Assembly (NCBI RefSeq): GCF_900103625.1
Contig: NZ_LT629700.1
Span: 992,001-1,056,000 of the forward strand
Source of the DNA: Corynebacterium mycetoides
Lineage (GTDB): Bacteria > Actinomycetota > Actinomycetes > Mycobacteriales > Mycobacteriaceae
Length of the DNA stretch: 64,000 nt
Direction: 5' to 3'
Positions 54,858 through 64,000 of the stretch are shown one piece after another. The notes beneath the pieces are model-generated. The model saw only the letters and a program-made list of their open reading frames with translations. It did no database searches and was not told the origin of the DNA. How positions within the stretch are numbered: position 1 is the first letter of the stretch; each line of letters opens with the position of its first letter. The translations under genes and the position numbers were made by a program.

Positions 54858-55145
54858 ATGATTCAGTTCGTTGTCGGCGCCGCCGCCGGGTACGTGTTCG
54901 GCACGAAGGCAGGCCGCAAGCGCTACCACCAGATCGTTGACGCCTCACGCGCCGTCGCCAACTCCCCCATCACCAAACAAGCGGTGACCTCCGCGCGCAA
55001 GGCACTGGCAAACTCGCTCGACCCGGAGCCGCGCATGCGCGAGGTAGAGGACCTCACGTCCAAGCGCCGGCTGCGCGGCCGCAAAGGCTCCCGCGCCGAC
55101 CAGGACACCACCCAGGACAGGATTTACGAGCCGGACGAGGAGTAG
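54858..55145 (+). CDS. YtxH-like small protein
   Basis: A 95-residue protein with an N-terminal hydrophobic, Gly-rich stretch (FVVGAAAGYVFGTKAGRKRY) followed by a helical, basic region, the layout of YtxH/AtpZ-like small membrane-associated proteins. An in-frame ATG three codons earlier is possible. Its 3' end overlaps the convergent ppx gene by 22 bases. Function unknown. Confidence 0.8.
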   Translation: MIQFVVGAAAGYVFGTKAGRKRYHQIVDASRAVANSPITKQAVTSARKALANSLDPEPRMREVEDLTSKRRLRGRKGSRADQDTTQDRIYEPDEE

Positions 55146-56077
55146 AGGCCGGCCACGATGCCGTCGAGAATGTCTTTCTCGCTGATCACGAAGGAACGTT
55201 GATCCGAGACCTGCTCGACGGCGTCCATGATTTCCTCTACGATCACGCTCCCGGCGGCGATCACGTCGGCGCGCCCCGCGAGGATGACCGGGTTGGCGGC
55301 GCGCTGCTCGGAGGTCTGCGCGCGAAGCGTGGCGGTGGTGCGCCGGACATCGTCGAACGCGATCTCTGACATGTGGATGCACACCGGGTCGTAAGCGTCA
55401 AGACCCTGCGTTAAGGCGGAGAGCGTGGTAAACGTGCCGGCGCAGCCGACAAACGTGCCGATGCTGGCGAAGTCGACCACGCTGCGCGCCTCGGTGAGGC
55501 GCTCACGGGTGAACACGCGGGCGCTGATAAGCTCGAGCTCCGTCGGAGGATCGGAGCGCATGAAACGCTCCGTGAGCCGCACGCAGCCCATCTGAGTGGA
55601 AATCGCCGACTGAGGGGTGGCGAACTCCGTGGAGCCCCCGCCGAGGTCAATCACACAGAACGGGCCGCGCGCGGGGTCGATGTCCGCCGTCGCTCCGGCA
55701 AACGACAGCGCGGCCTCCTCGTCGCCCGAGATGACCTCGGCCTTCGCGCCCGGGGTCACGCGGCCCAGCAGCTCGCGGGTCATGGCAAAGAAGTCCTCGC
55801 GGTTGGACGCGTCGCGCGTGGCCGAGGTGGCCACCATGCGCACACGGGCGACCTTGTGGCGGAGCATTTCGTCCACGTAGGTGGCGAGCGCCCGGCGGGT
55901 GCGCTCGATCGCCTCGGGGTTCAGTCGGCCCGTCTCGTCCACGCCCTGGCCGAGGCGGACAATGGTGTTGCGGCGGGAAATCTCCGTGGGCGTGCCGTCG
56001 GGGCCCAGCTCGCTGATGAGTAGGCGGATGGAGTTCGTGCCGCAGTCGACAGCCGCGACGCGCAGTGCGGTGGCCAT
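55124..56077 (-). CDS. ppx: Ppx/GppA-family exopolyphosphatase
   Basis: A 317-residue phosphatase of the actin-like ASKHA fold: phosphate 1 motif VDCGTNSIRLLI, phosphate 2 motif VIDLGGGSTEF, and VGCAGTFTTLSAL for the adenosine region. The short length matches the actinobacterial Ppx1/Ppx2 two-domain form, which hydrolyses short polyphosphate or pppGpp. The ATG overlaps the DUF501 stop as TAATG, so they are coupled. Confidence 0.95.
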   Translation of the reverse strand: MATALRVAAVDCGTNSIRLLISELGPDGTPTEISRRNTIVRLGQGVDETGRLNPEAIERTRRALATYVDEMLRHKVARVRMVATSATRDASNREDFFAMTRELLGRVTPGAKAEVISGDEEAALSFAGATADIDPARGPFCVIDLGGGSTEFATPQSAISTQMGCVRLTERFMRSDPPTELELISARVFTRERLTEARSVVDFASIGTFVGCAGTFTTLSALTQGLDAYDPVCIHMSEIAFDDVRRTTATLRAQTSEQRAANPVILAGRADVIAAGSVIVEEIMDAVEQVSDQRSFVISEKDILDGIVAGLYSSSGS

Positions 56078-56619
56078 TACAGGTCCTCCCCCGCCTCGTC
56101 GAGGGTGATGCCCAGCTGCTCCAGGGTTGGCCAGTCCGCCGGTATCGCCGTGCCGCGCAGATTGCCATGCTCCGCCGCCAGCGCCACTGCCTCGGTGCCC
56201 AGGCGGAAATGCTGTGGGCCCTCCGCTAGTGCGTAGGCAATGAGCACGTGCAGGCACTTGACCCGGTCCGGCATCCCGCCGCCGGAGAAGTCGGTGCCCA
56301 GGTCCTCGATCGCGTTGCGTTCGCGCAGGTAGTGCTCGTGGGCGTTGCGGTAGTCCTGGGCGAGGTCGTGGTCCTGGGCCAAGCGGCGCTCCATCCACTT
56401 CATCACCTGGGCGACCTCGAGGCGGCTCGCCTCCGCGGTCAGGCGCGGGTCCGTGAGGTAGTAGAGGGTGGGGAACGGGGTGCCGTCATCAAGCCGGGGC
56501 GCCGTTTTGACCACCGCAGGCTGGCCGTCGGGGGTGCGGTACGAGACCTCGAGCACGCCGCGCGGGGCGCGGCCGAGCTGCTGGGCTACCGTGGCGAGAT
56601 CCTCGGGGGTGGGTGTCAT
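56077..56619 (-). CDS. DUF501 protein
   Basis: A 180-residue cytosolic protein with GVLEVSYRTPDGQPAVV, PFPTLYYLTDPRLTAEASR and HEHYLRERNAIE, as in actinobacterial DUF501 proteins always found between divIC and ppx (compare Rv1025). Conserved Cys in VKCLHVLIAYALA. Activity not known. Confidence 0.93.
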   Translation of the reverse strand: MTPTPEDLATVAQQLGRAPRGVLEVSYRTPDGQPAVVKTAPRLDDGTPFPTLYYLTDPRLTAEASRLEVAQVMKWMERRLAQDHDLAQDYRNAHEHYLRERNAIEDLGTDFSGGGMPDRVKCLHVLIAYALAEGPQHFRLGTEAVALAAEHGNLRGTAIPADWPTLEQLGITLDEAGEDL

Positions 56620-56679
56620 GAGTGCAGATGTTACCCGTGGGTGTGTTTTTGGTGATTTCGGTGCTTGAGGTCTAGTGGC

Positions 56680-57183
56680 CTACTGCTGGGGGACCTCGCG
56701 CAGGCTGTCCCACAGAACCTCCGACCAGCCGCGCTCGTCGGGTGCCTGCTCCGTGGTGATGTTTTCGCCGTGGGTCATGCGGGGATCGATAATCCGCCAG
56801 GCCTGCTCCCCCGGTTCCATCACGCCCAGACGCCGACGCGCCTCCTGCTTGACGTACTCCGGATCCTGGTACTCGGCAATGTCCGTCTCCAGATCGGTCT
56901 TGCGCTGCTCGAGCGCCTCGATGGAGTCGTTGAGGCGCGCGATCTCGCTGCGGCCCTCGTAGTAGTTGCGCAGGGGTACCGCGATGGCGAGAAGTACCGC
57001 CACGATGACCGTGATCAGGATCGCCCAGCTGGTCAGATCCTGCTGGAGCAGAGGCTGCTTCCTCTTCGCCGTGCGGGCCTGCCGGCGCTCCTGCTTCGCG
57101 CGCTCCCGCGACGCCACGGGAACCGTCGTCGCTCTGGGTCGGCGGCGCGGCTGGTCCTGCGGGGGTGTGGCGCGTGTGGTCAT
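56680..57183 (-). CDS. divIC: DivIC/FtsB-family cell-division protein
   Basis: A 167-residue bitopic protein: basic cytosolic N-terminus (RERAKQERRQARTAKRK), one helix (about residues 52-71), then a coiled coil (SEIARLNDSIEALEQRKTD) and the family motif EYVKQEARRRLGVMEPGE. It takes part in the FtsB/L/Q divisome complex. The ATG at 57183 was taken since it matches the family start; an upstream ATG adds a low-quality leader. Follows eno on the same strand. Confidence 0.93.
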   Translation of the reverse strand: MTTRATPPQDQPRRRPRATTVPVASRERAKQERRQARTAKRKQPLLQQDLTSWAILITVIVAVLLAIAVPLRNYYEGRSEIARLNDSIEALEQRKTDLETDIAEYQDPEYVKQEARRRLGVMEPGEQAWRIIDPRMTHGENITTEQAPDERGWSEVLWDSLREVPQQ

Positions 57184-57370
57184 GGTGACTCGAGTGTAGT
57201 CGCTTAAGAGTGCGGCGCGGTGACGCAACGGCGGTGCGACAAGCGATAAGTGTTGCACCAGCGACGTCAAGCACCTATGGTCCTTTTTATTGCTCCTCGT
57301 CTTCCCCCTCTCGGGAATGGCGAGGATTTTTCACTCCCTCGCCCCACGAACTTCGACTTCTAGCACGGCG

Positions 57371-57409
57371 AAACCCCCGCCGCGCTGCCCATGATGGGGC
57401 GCGTGGCGG
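57371..57409 (-). terminator. Terminator after eno
   Basis: CCCCCGCC and GGCGGGGG, with CGC/GCG inside, form a long G+C stem around CCCATGATGGG; on the minus strand it is followed by TTTCGCC. It lies about 20 bases after the eno stop and separates eno from divIC at least partly. Confidence 0.75.
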
Positions 57410-57429
57410 GGGCGTCGATAAGCGGGCTG

Positions 57430-58713
<1,284 letters not shown>

Positions 58714-58786
58714 TTATAGTTGTCGGCGCTGGTGTCGCACCCAATTGTTCCAGAGTTTTCCCGCTTTGTGGCGCACTAGTGGCGCA

Positions 58787-59623
58787 CTAGCGGTGCGCCG
58801 GCTGATTCATCGCGTAGTTCGCCGCGGCGTCGCGCACTTTGACCACGTAGTCGTTGGAGTTGTTGTAGCTGAAGATCGCGTCGCGCCACCCCTCCGGGGT
58901 TGAAAGATCCCGGTTGTCGGCGCACAGGAGGTTGGCGGACGCCAACGCGGCGTCATCAATCTGCTGCGGATCGGCCACGCCGTCGCCGTTGGCGTCGCGG
59001 CCGTAGATCCGCCACGACCCGGGCAGGAACTGCATCGGCCCCACGGCGCGGTCGAAGGTGGCGTCGCCGTCGAGCGCACCGCCGTCGGTGTCGCGGATCT
59101 CGGCGAACTGCCCCGAGCCGTCGAGCGCCGGGCCGATGATCGGGGGCTGGGCGAACCCAGCCTCATCGAGCCTGCCCGTGTCGAAGGTGCGGCCGGTGTA
59201 CGTGCCGTGGCGCGTCTCCACCCAGCCGATGCCCGCCAAGGTGTTCCACGCCAGGTTGCACTGCGGCCACGCCTCCTGCGCGACGAGCGCGGCGTTGCCG
59301 TAGGCGCGCACCGCCTGCGGGCCGATCCCGGTCTGCTCCGCGATCGGGGCCGCCCACTCGGCCAGGGTGTCGGAGGTGCGGCCGGGCGCGTGGACGTCGA
59401 TAAGCGGCGGCGCCTGTGCTGCGGCCGGGGGCACATCCGCGGGCACGGGCTCGCGGGTCGCGGGCGTGGCGACATCCGAGAAGACCGAGAACATCCAGCC
59501 CGTCAGCGCGATGATGAGCACGATGGCGGTGACCACCATGACAATCCCGGCGCACCCGCAACCGGCGTTGACGCGGCCGGGGCGGTTGCGGTCCGGCACG
59601 GGCCGGGGCGGGCGGTACGTCAT
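58787..59623 (-). CDS. Membrane-anchored lytic transglycosylase (LpqU-like)
   Basis: A 278-residue protein with a basic cytosolic start, a helix (about residues 26-48), a Pro/Ala linker and an SLT_2-type domain: catalytic Glu in LAGIGWVETRHG, then AVGPMQFLPGSWRIYG, a Ca-binding-like loop DANGDGVADPQQ, and SYNNSNDYVVKV at the end. It cleaves peptidoglycan glycan strands, forming anhydro-muramyl ends. Position next to eno and mazG matches lpqU (Rv1022) but here it is a helix-anchored protein, not a lipoprotein. Confidence 0.92.
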   Translation of the reverse strand: MTYRPPRPVPDRNRPGRVNAGCGCAGIVMVVTAIVLIIALTGWMFSVFSDVATPATREPVPADVPPAAAQAPPLIDVHAPGRTSDTLAEWAAPIAEQTGIGPQAVRAYGNAALVAQEAWPQCNLAWNTLAGIGWVETRHGTYTGRTFDTGRLDEAGFAQPPIIGPALDGSGQFAEIRDTDGGALDGDATFDRAVGPMQFLPGSWRIYGRDANGDGVADPQQIDDAALASANLLCADNRDLSTPEGWRDAIFSYNNSNDYVVKVRDAAANYAMNQPAHR

Positions 59624-59764
59624 GTCGGCCTATCCTACCGGGCCGGCTGTCGGCGACCCCGACGGGCACATTTTGGTAACAATCTTCACTTCCGTCCCAC
59701 CAGCCTCAGTGGTTACGGATATTCTTTCGGTCGTTCCCTGATTTTGCACAGAAAAGGACCCCAC

Positions 59765-60169
59765 ATGCGTCGCACCGCCCCCATCCTCGCCGCCGGCCTG
59801 ATCACCGCCGCCCTCGCCGCCCCCGCCCAGGCACAGACCAACGTCCTCGAGATAGCCGAGCTGGTCAACGGCGGCATCGCCACCGCCGACTGCGGAGCCG
59901 TCACCGCAGGGCTGAAGGCCACCGGCCTCGTCGGCGCCGAGACCACCCGCGGCGAACTCGTGACCAGCCTGAACAAGGCGGTTGGCGACGACTCCACCCT
60001 GCGCCTCGTCGCCGCCCTCACCATCAACACCATCGGCGACCGCGCCCTCGAGTGCGGCGCGGTCAAGCCCGACCCGGTCACCCCGCTCAACCAGGCCGTC
60101 GCCTTCGCCTCCCAGCTCTCCTCCCAGGTCGGCCTGCCCGAGCTGCGCAACCTGCTGCCCGCGCTCTAG
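59765..60169 (+). CDS. Small secreted alpha-helical protein
   Basis: 134 residues with a signal peptide (cleavage after APAQAQ) and two Cys (TADCGAV, LECGAV) likely forming a disulfide around a helical body ending LPELRNLLPAL. Family not recognised. AAAAGGACC precedes the ATG. Its stop overlaps the end of mazG by four bases. Confidence 0.8.
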   Translation: MRRTAPILAAGLITAALAAPAQAQTNVLEIAELVNGGIATADCGAVTAGLKATGLVGAETTRGELVTSLNKAVGDDSTLRLVAALTINTIGDRALECGAVKPDPVTPLNQAVAFASQLSSQVGLPELRNLLPAL

Positions 60170-60738
60170 CGCTCGCGCGCTTTCCCCTCCGCCCACAGCC
60201 GGTCCTGCTCCACGATCCCGACCACGCCGGTCGAGCCGTCGAAAAGGTACGGCGCCCGCGAGCGGAGCTTGTCGACGAACGCCTGGGCGACATCCGCGAA
60301 CCCAAAACCCTCCGCGATCTCGGAGTGGAACAGGACCTGCAGCAGGATGTCGCCAAGCTCCTTCTTCAGCTCCAGCTCGTCGCCGGCGCGGACGGCCTCC
60401 GCGAACTCGCGGGCCTCCTCCTCCAGGTACGGCAGGAGGCTCTCGTGCGTCATCGCCCGCTCCCACTCCCCGCGGCGGCGCGCCTGGCGCATCGTCTCCA
60501 CCGCCTGGAACACCGGGTCGCGGCGGCTGGGAACCTCGATGACATCCTCCCCGGCGCGCTCGCGCACCTGCGGATCCGCAGGATCCGTGGTGACCAGCCA
60601 GTCACCGGTGCCCTCGCCGTCCTCCAGCGCCCACCGCACCGACACCGGCACCTCGGCGGTGAACTGGCCCCGGCCCGTGATCCGCACATCGAACGGGATC
60701 ATGGTGGGCCAGCGGGGGTCGAGAACCAGGACAGTCAT
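60166..60738 (-). CDS. mazG: MazG-family nucleoside triphosphate pyrophosphohydrolase
   Basis: A 190-residue protein. The C-terminal MazG fold has LLPYLEEEAREFAEAV and ELKKELGDILLQVLFHS, giving the ExxE and ExxD metal ligands. The N-terminal 80 residues form a separate domain, as in Rv1021. It removes non-canonical NTPs to protect DNA synthesis. Synteny with eno and divIC supports the call. Confidence 0.93.
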   Translation of the reverse strand: MTVLVLDPRWPTMIPFDVRITGRGQFTAEVPVSVRWALEDGEGTGDWLVTTDPADPQVRERAGEDVIEVPSRRDPVFQAVETMRQARRRGEWERAMTHESLLPYLEEEAREFAEAVRAGDELELKKELGDILLQVLFHSEIAEGFGFADVAQAFVDKLRSRAPYLFDGSTGVVGIVEQDRLWAEGKARER

Positions 60739-60784
60739 GGTCCCTCATCATATTGGCCGGCGAGAGTCTGCCACAATGGAGCGC

Positions 60785-61408
60785 ATGACTGATGTTTCCG
60801 CGCAGCTCGCGCGCCTCTCGCCGAGCCCCGACGACGTGCTCGGCCAGGCGTCCACCTTCTCCCCGCGCCGCTGGAAAACCGGCTGGCCGCACCACTTGGG
60901 CCACGTCCCGCCGTACCGGGACGACGCCTTCGCCTCCCTGACCAGGGCCGAAGTGTTCCAATTCGCCGACGACGTCCACTCCTCCGGCCGCCACCGCGAC
61001 GCGCTCATCGACTTCATCGGCGCCGCCTTCGCCTTCGCTGCCGGAAAGTCGCCGCAGACGCAGCTCAAGCTGCAGCAGTTCCTACGCAACAAGGGCCAGG
61101 CGAACTCCCTGCTGCAGGCGCTGCGCTCCCTGGGCGGGCTCACCCCCGTGGAGCAGTACGAGCGCGTGCGCGCCACCGGGCTGCCCCCGCGCTTTGCTTC
61201 CGTGCTGGTGTACTTCCTCGCCGGCCCGCAGGACGGCTCCCCCGCCCCCGTGATCCTGTCTGAGCCCGCGGCCGCCGCGCTCGGCGTGGACGGCGATTCC
61301 TGGGACGCCGTCGAGTACGCCGCCTACCTCGACGCCGTCAGCGCCGCGCGCGACGAGTGGGACGCCTCCGCGCCTCTCGACGCCGTGGAGTACGCCCTGA
61401 GCTCCTAG
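60785..61408 (+). CDS. Helical protein, possibly OGG-fold
   Basis: A 207-residue helical cytosolic protein with FLRNKGQANSLLQALRSLG and ATGLPPRFASVLVYFLAG. The size and these segments recall a group annotated as 8-oxoguanine DNA glycosylase OGG-fold proteins, but I cannot see the catalytic Lys/Asp pair clearly, so this is tentative. An in-frame ATG at 60776 is an alternative start. It converges on dnaG with seven bases between stops. Confidence 0.7.
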   Translation: MTDVSAQLARLSPSPDDVLGQASTFSPRRWKTGWPHHLGHVPPYRDDAFASLTRAEVFQFADDVHSSGRHRDALIDFIGAAFAFAAGKSPQTQLKLQQFLRNKGQANSLLQALRSLGGLTPVEQYERVRATGLPPRFASVLVYFLAGPQDGSPAPVILSEPAAAALGVDGDSWDAVEYAAYLDAVSAARDEWDASAPLDAVEYALSS

Positions 61409-61414
61409 TGACTC

Positions 61415-63301
61415 TTAATGGCTGGGGCGGAACGCCCTGTCATTGAGCTCCCGGCGCGCCGTCTCCAGCGCCAGCAGATCCGAGAACAGCGCGTTGTAGG
61501 TCTTCTCATCATCCGACGGGCGCATGCGCTGCAGCTGCGCCTTGAGCTGCGCGATCTGGTCCCCCACCCGCGCCTCCTGCAACCGCGACAGCACGGAATC
61601 GGCGTAGGTGGTCATGTCGTCGGCGTGGATGTCCTCCACCGCCAGCTCCGAGACGAAGTTGCGGCCCGCGAGGTCCAGCATCTCCCCGGCCACCGCGCTG
61701 ATCCACCCCGCGCCGCCGTCCGCCGCCGCCGCGCCCCCGGCCGCGGAGATCGCGTCGCGCACCTGGCGGTAGGCGCCGTTGGTGAACGCGTCCGGGTTGA
61801 TGCCGTCGAAGTAGTCGCCGGCGGAGTCCGGGTACTGCAGGGCGATCTTCAGCGCCTCGCGCTGCGGCGACAGCAGCGGGTCGTCTGCTTTCGGTTTTGT
61901 TAACTGATTTTGTTGGGCTTGTTGCGGCTGCTCCGGTTCCCGGACCGAGCGCTTGGCCTTCTTCGGCTTCTTCGCCTCCGCGCGCACCTGCGCAACAACC
62001 TCACCCGGGTTCGGCCAGCCCACCCAACCCGCGAGCCGGCGCGCGTACTCCGTCTGGAGCACCGGGTCCGTAATCTCCGCCACCACCGGAACGGTGCGCC
62101 GCAGCGCCTGCAACCGGCCCTCGGCGGTGTCCAGGGAGTACGCGCTCAGCAGGGACTGCAGGACGAACTCGTACATGGGCACGCGGCTGGCCACCAGATC
62201 CCGCACCGCGGCATCTCCCCTGGCCAGGCGCAGGTCGCACGGGTCCATCCCCTCCGGGGCCACGGACACGAAGCTCTGGCCCGTGAACGCCTGGTCCCCC
62301 TCGAACGCGCGCATCGCGGCCTTCTGGCCCGCCTCGTCGCCGTCGAAGGTGTAAATCAGCTCGCCGCGGAAGTAGCTGTCATCCAGCATCAGCCGCCGGA
62401 TGACCGCCATGTGATCCTTGCCGAACGCCGTCCCGCACGACGCCACCGCCGTCTTCACCCCGGCCGCGTGCATCGCCATTACATCCGTGTACCCCTCAAC
62501 CACCACCGCCTGGTGGCCCTCCGCAATGTGCTTCTTCGCCAAATCCAAGCCGAAGAGCACCTTCGACTTGTGGTAGAGCAGCGTGTCCTGGGTATTCATG
62601 TACTTACCCATCGGATCATCGTCGAACAATTTGCGCGCGCCGAAACCAATCACGTTGCCGGCGACGTCCTTGATCGGCCAAATCAGCCGGCGTCGGAATT
62701 TGTCAATGGGGCCGCGCCGGCCAAGCGTCGATAAGCCTGCATCCTGCAACTCCTGCACATCAAACCCCTTGCGGAGCAGGTGCTTCGTCAACGTGTCCCA
62801 CCCATCCGGCGCGTACCCGCACTCGAAGTGGTAGATCGTCTCCTTGTCGAAGCCGCGGTCCAGCAAGAACTGGCGGCCCACCTCCGCCGCCGGAGTCTCC
62901 AGCTGCTCGCGGTAGAACTCGTGCGCCGCCTTATTCGCGGCCAAAAGCCGCGCCCGCGTGCCCGGCTTGACATCGCGCGCGCCCGTCGAACCACCCTGAT
63001 AATTGATGTGGTAGCCGATCTGCTCCGCCACCGCCTCCACGGCCTCCGGGAACGTCAGCTGCTCCATCTCCATCAGGAAGGAGAAAACGTCGCCGCCCTT
63101 GCCCGTGGAAAAACAGTGGTAGTAACCGCGCGCCGGGCGGACGTGGAACGACGGCGTCTTCTCATCCTTGAACGGGCTCAAACCCTTCAGCGAATCATGG
63201 CCGGCGGGCTTGAGCTGCACGTATTCGCCCACAATGTCCTCGATCGGGGCGCGCTCGCGGATAGCCTGAATGTCACTATCCGGAATCCTGCCCTTCGCCA
63301 T
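61415..63301 (-). CDS. dnaG: DNA primase with degenerate zinc finger
   Basis: A 628-residue primase that makes RNA primers at the fork. Its TOPRIM core is intact: VVVEGYTDVMAMH and YTFDGDEAGQKA with the catalytic Glu and Asp. The C-terminal helicase-binding domain is present. In the N-terminal CHC2 domain the usual CPFH and CFGC ligands read SPFK (42-45) and CFST (63-66), so three of four zinc ligands are gone while the frame (DEKTPSFHV, GGDVFSFLM) is otherwise conserved. This may be a corynebacterial trait. Divergent from the RNase gene by 36 bases. Confidence 0.96.
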   Translation of the reverse strand: MAKGRIPDSDIQAIRERAPIEDIVGEYVQLKPAGHDSLKGLSPFKDEKTPSFHVRPARGYYHCFSTGKGGDVFSFLMEMEQLTFPEAVEAVAEQIGYHINYQGGSTGARDVKPGTRARLLAANKAAHEFYREQLETPAAEVGRQFLLDRGFDKETIYHFECGYAPDGWDTLTKHLLRKGFDVQELQDAGLSTLGRRGPIDKFRRRLIWPIKDVAGNVIGFGARKLFDDDPMGKYMNTQDTLLYHKSKVLFGLDLAKKHIAEGHQAVVVEGYTDVMAMHAAGVKTAVASCGTAFGKDHMAVIRRLMLDDSYFRGELIYTFDGDEAGQKAAMRAFEGDQAFTGQSFVSVAPEGMDPCDLRLARGDAAVRDLVASRVPMYEFVLQSLLSAYSLDTAEGRLQALRRTVPVVAEITDPVLQTEYARRLAGWVGWPNPGEVVAQVRAEAKKPKKAKRSVREPEQPQQAQQNQLTKPKADDPLLSPQREALKIALQYPDSAGDYFDGINPDAFTNGAYRQVRDAISAAGGAAAADGGAGWISAVAGEMLDLAGRNFVSELAVEDIHADDMTTYADSVLSRLQEARVGDQIAQLKAQLQRMRPSDDEKTYNALFSDLLALETARRELNDRAFRPSH

Positions 63302-63337
63302 GCGCTCATCATAGCCACGCGCGCGACATGTGCGACA

Positions 63338-63760
63338 ATGCTGCGCATGGGAGGAACGTCAGGGCTGAACAACCGCTACCTCGGGGTGCTGCTCATCGGG
63401 CTCGTCGGGGCGTCGCTAAGCCTGTTCGGGTACCGGAACTACGCGGAAGGCGGGCCCACCGGCGTCCCCTTCTGCGCGCCCTCTGACGTTCCCGCGCAGG
63501 CCTGGGACACCATCGAGCTTGTCGAACAGGACGGGCCCTACCTCCACCCGGAAACCGACGACAAGCGATTCGGCAACTACGAGGGCGTGCTCCCCGACGA
63601 GGAACTCGGCTACTACCGCGAATACACCGTGGAGACGCCCGGGCTGGGGCACCGCGGCGAACGGCGCATCGTCACCGGCGGGGGCGACGACGGGGAAGTC
63701 GACGAATGGTACTACACCGGCGACCACTACGAAAGCTTCTGCGAGGTCCCCGGCGTGTAA
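63338..63760 (+). CDS. Membrane-tethered guanyl-specific ribonuclease (RNase Sa-like)
   Basis: A 140-residue protein with one N-terminal helix (about 14-31) and an RNase N1/T1-type domain. Alignment by eye to RNase Sa gives the catalytic Glu95 in GYYREYTV, Arg106 and Arg109/110 in HRGERRIVTG, and His130 in YYTGDHYESF. Cys46 and Cys135 match the disulfide of RNase Sa. It should cut RNA after G outside the cell. No barstar-like inhibitor gene is adjacent. An ATG three codons later is an alternative start. Confidence 0.9.
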   Translation: MLRMGGTSGLNNRYLGVLLIGLVGASLSLFGYRNYAEGGPTGVPFCAPSDVPAQAWDTIELVEQDGPYLHPETDDKRFGNYEGVLPDEELGYYREYTVETPGLGHRGERRIVTGGGDDGEVDEWYYTGDHYESFCEVPGV

Positions 63761-63777
63761 CTGCGGACAACGCGGGG

Positions 63778-63789
63778 GTTATCCACAGG
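63778..63789 (+). promoter_or_regulatory. DnaA-box-like motif upstream of DUF559-like gene
   Basis: GTTATCCACAGG, the same 12-mer as at 14769-14780, ends 49 bases before the ATG at 63839. An inverted pair CTCTCG and CGAGAG follows between it and the gene. Confidence 0.55.
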
Positions 63790-63838
63790 CTCTCGTCTAT
63801 GGCGCCCGGCTCCTGTCTTCGTGTGCGAGAGTGCCCGC

Positions 63839-64000
63839 ATGGGGGATTTCATGTACGCGTCGGAACTCGTTCGGGCGGCTCGCGCGATGGACGCCGAGCG
63901 GCTGGGCCACGACCACATCCGGCTGGCGGGGGACTACTTCTACCCGCTCGAACAATTCGCGCGCCTGCGCACATACGAGCAGCAGCGCCTCGTGGTGCTC
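63839..64000 (+). CDS. Probable DUF559/AbiEi-like protein, 5' end only
   Basis: The frame runs off the window after 54 residues: GDFMYASELVRAARAMDAE, then GDYFYPLEQFARLRTYEQQR. The length so far, the N-terminal helical pattern and the shared upstream TTATCCACA box suggest a third member of the nuclease-like family at 13780 and 23976, but the diagnostic C-terminal domain is outside the window, so the assignment is provisional. Confidence 0.5.
   Translation, partial: MGDFMYASELVRAARAMDAERLGHDHIRLAGDYFYPLEQFARLRTYEQQRLVVL

Overview
The window reads as chromosomal DNA of a high-G+C actinobacterium, most likely a Corynebacterium. The case rests on recognisable corynebacterial forms of ThrC, AceE (homodimeric E1), DnaG and GlnE, on DUF3052 and DUF3558 proteins, on a YPDG/Rib-type surface protein, and on gene orders shared with Mycobacterium tuberculosis. 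Two conserved blocks are visible: glnE-glnA2-CYTH/CHAD-RNase H/zinc-ribbon/Nif3-ptpA-SURF1-DUF3052-aceE (compare Rv2221c to Rv2241) and mazG-lytic transglycosylase-eno-divIC-DUF501-ppx (compare Rv1021 to Rv1026).

Layout. 1-13.7 kb holds housekeeping genes: a membrane protein, a frameshifted trypsin-like protease, thrC, an MFS carrier, glnE, glnA2, a CYTH/CHAD protein, a small SPOR-like protein, a degenerate galactokinase-like protein and an RNB nuclease. 13.7-15.3 kb has a DUF559-type nuclease-like gene bracketed by palindromic repeats, then rnpB. 15.3-23.7 kb has the RNase H/phosphatase, zinc-ribbon and Nif3 operon, ptpA-SURF1, tRNA-Val, DUF3052 and aceE. 23.7-33.2 kb holds a 73-bp tandem repeat array, a second DUF559-type gene and a giant secreted repeat protein whose reading frame is broken by five one-base deletions. 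33.3-45.8 kb is a mixed envelope and metabolism region: alpha/beta hydrolase, acyl carrier protein, gamma-glutamyltransferase lipoprotein, a halocin-C8-like bacteriocin candidate with a small membrane partner, an aldehyde dehydrogenase, a DMT transporter, a PPE-like protein with a DUF3558 lipoprotein, a beta-lactamase-fold hydrolase, a TRIC/UPF0126 channel and DUF4230. 45.9-54.4 kb is an accessory, IS-damaged region: abgT split by nested IS3-family elements and an ABC exporter whose ATPase was cut by another IS3-family element. 54.4-64 kb returns to core genes: tRNA-Asn, tRNA-Met, ppx, DUF501, divIC, eno, lytic transglycosylase, mazG, dnaG, a membrane-tethered RNase and the start of a third DUF559-like gene.

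How the genes work together. GlnA2 and GlnE belong to ammonium assimilation; AceE feeds acetyl-CoA into central carbon; Eno, DivIC and Ppx form the conserved enolase cluster. The most novel-looking signals are (i) the secreted precursor at 36.8-37.5 kb with a Cys-rich hydrophobic C-terminal module followed at once by a small membrane protein, which looks like an undescribed bacteriocin/immunity pair, and (ii) DUF559-type genes accompanied by non-coding palindromic repeats carrying CGTGCA cores, two of the three having a DnaA-box-like TTATCCACA 49-50 bases before the start codon. No CRISPR array, phage or riboswitch was recognised.
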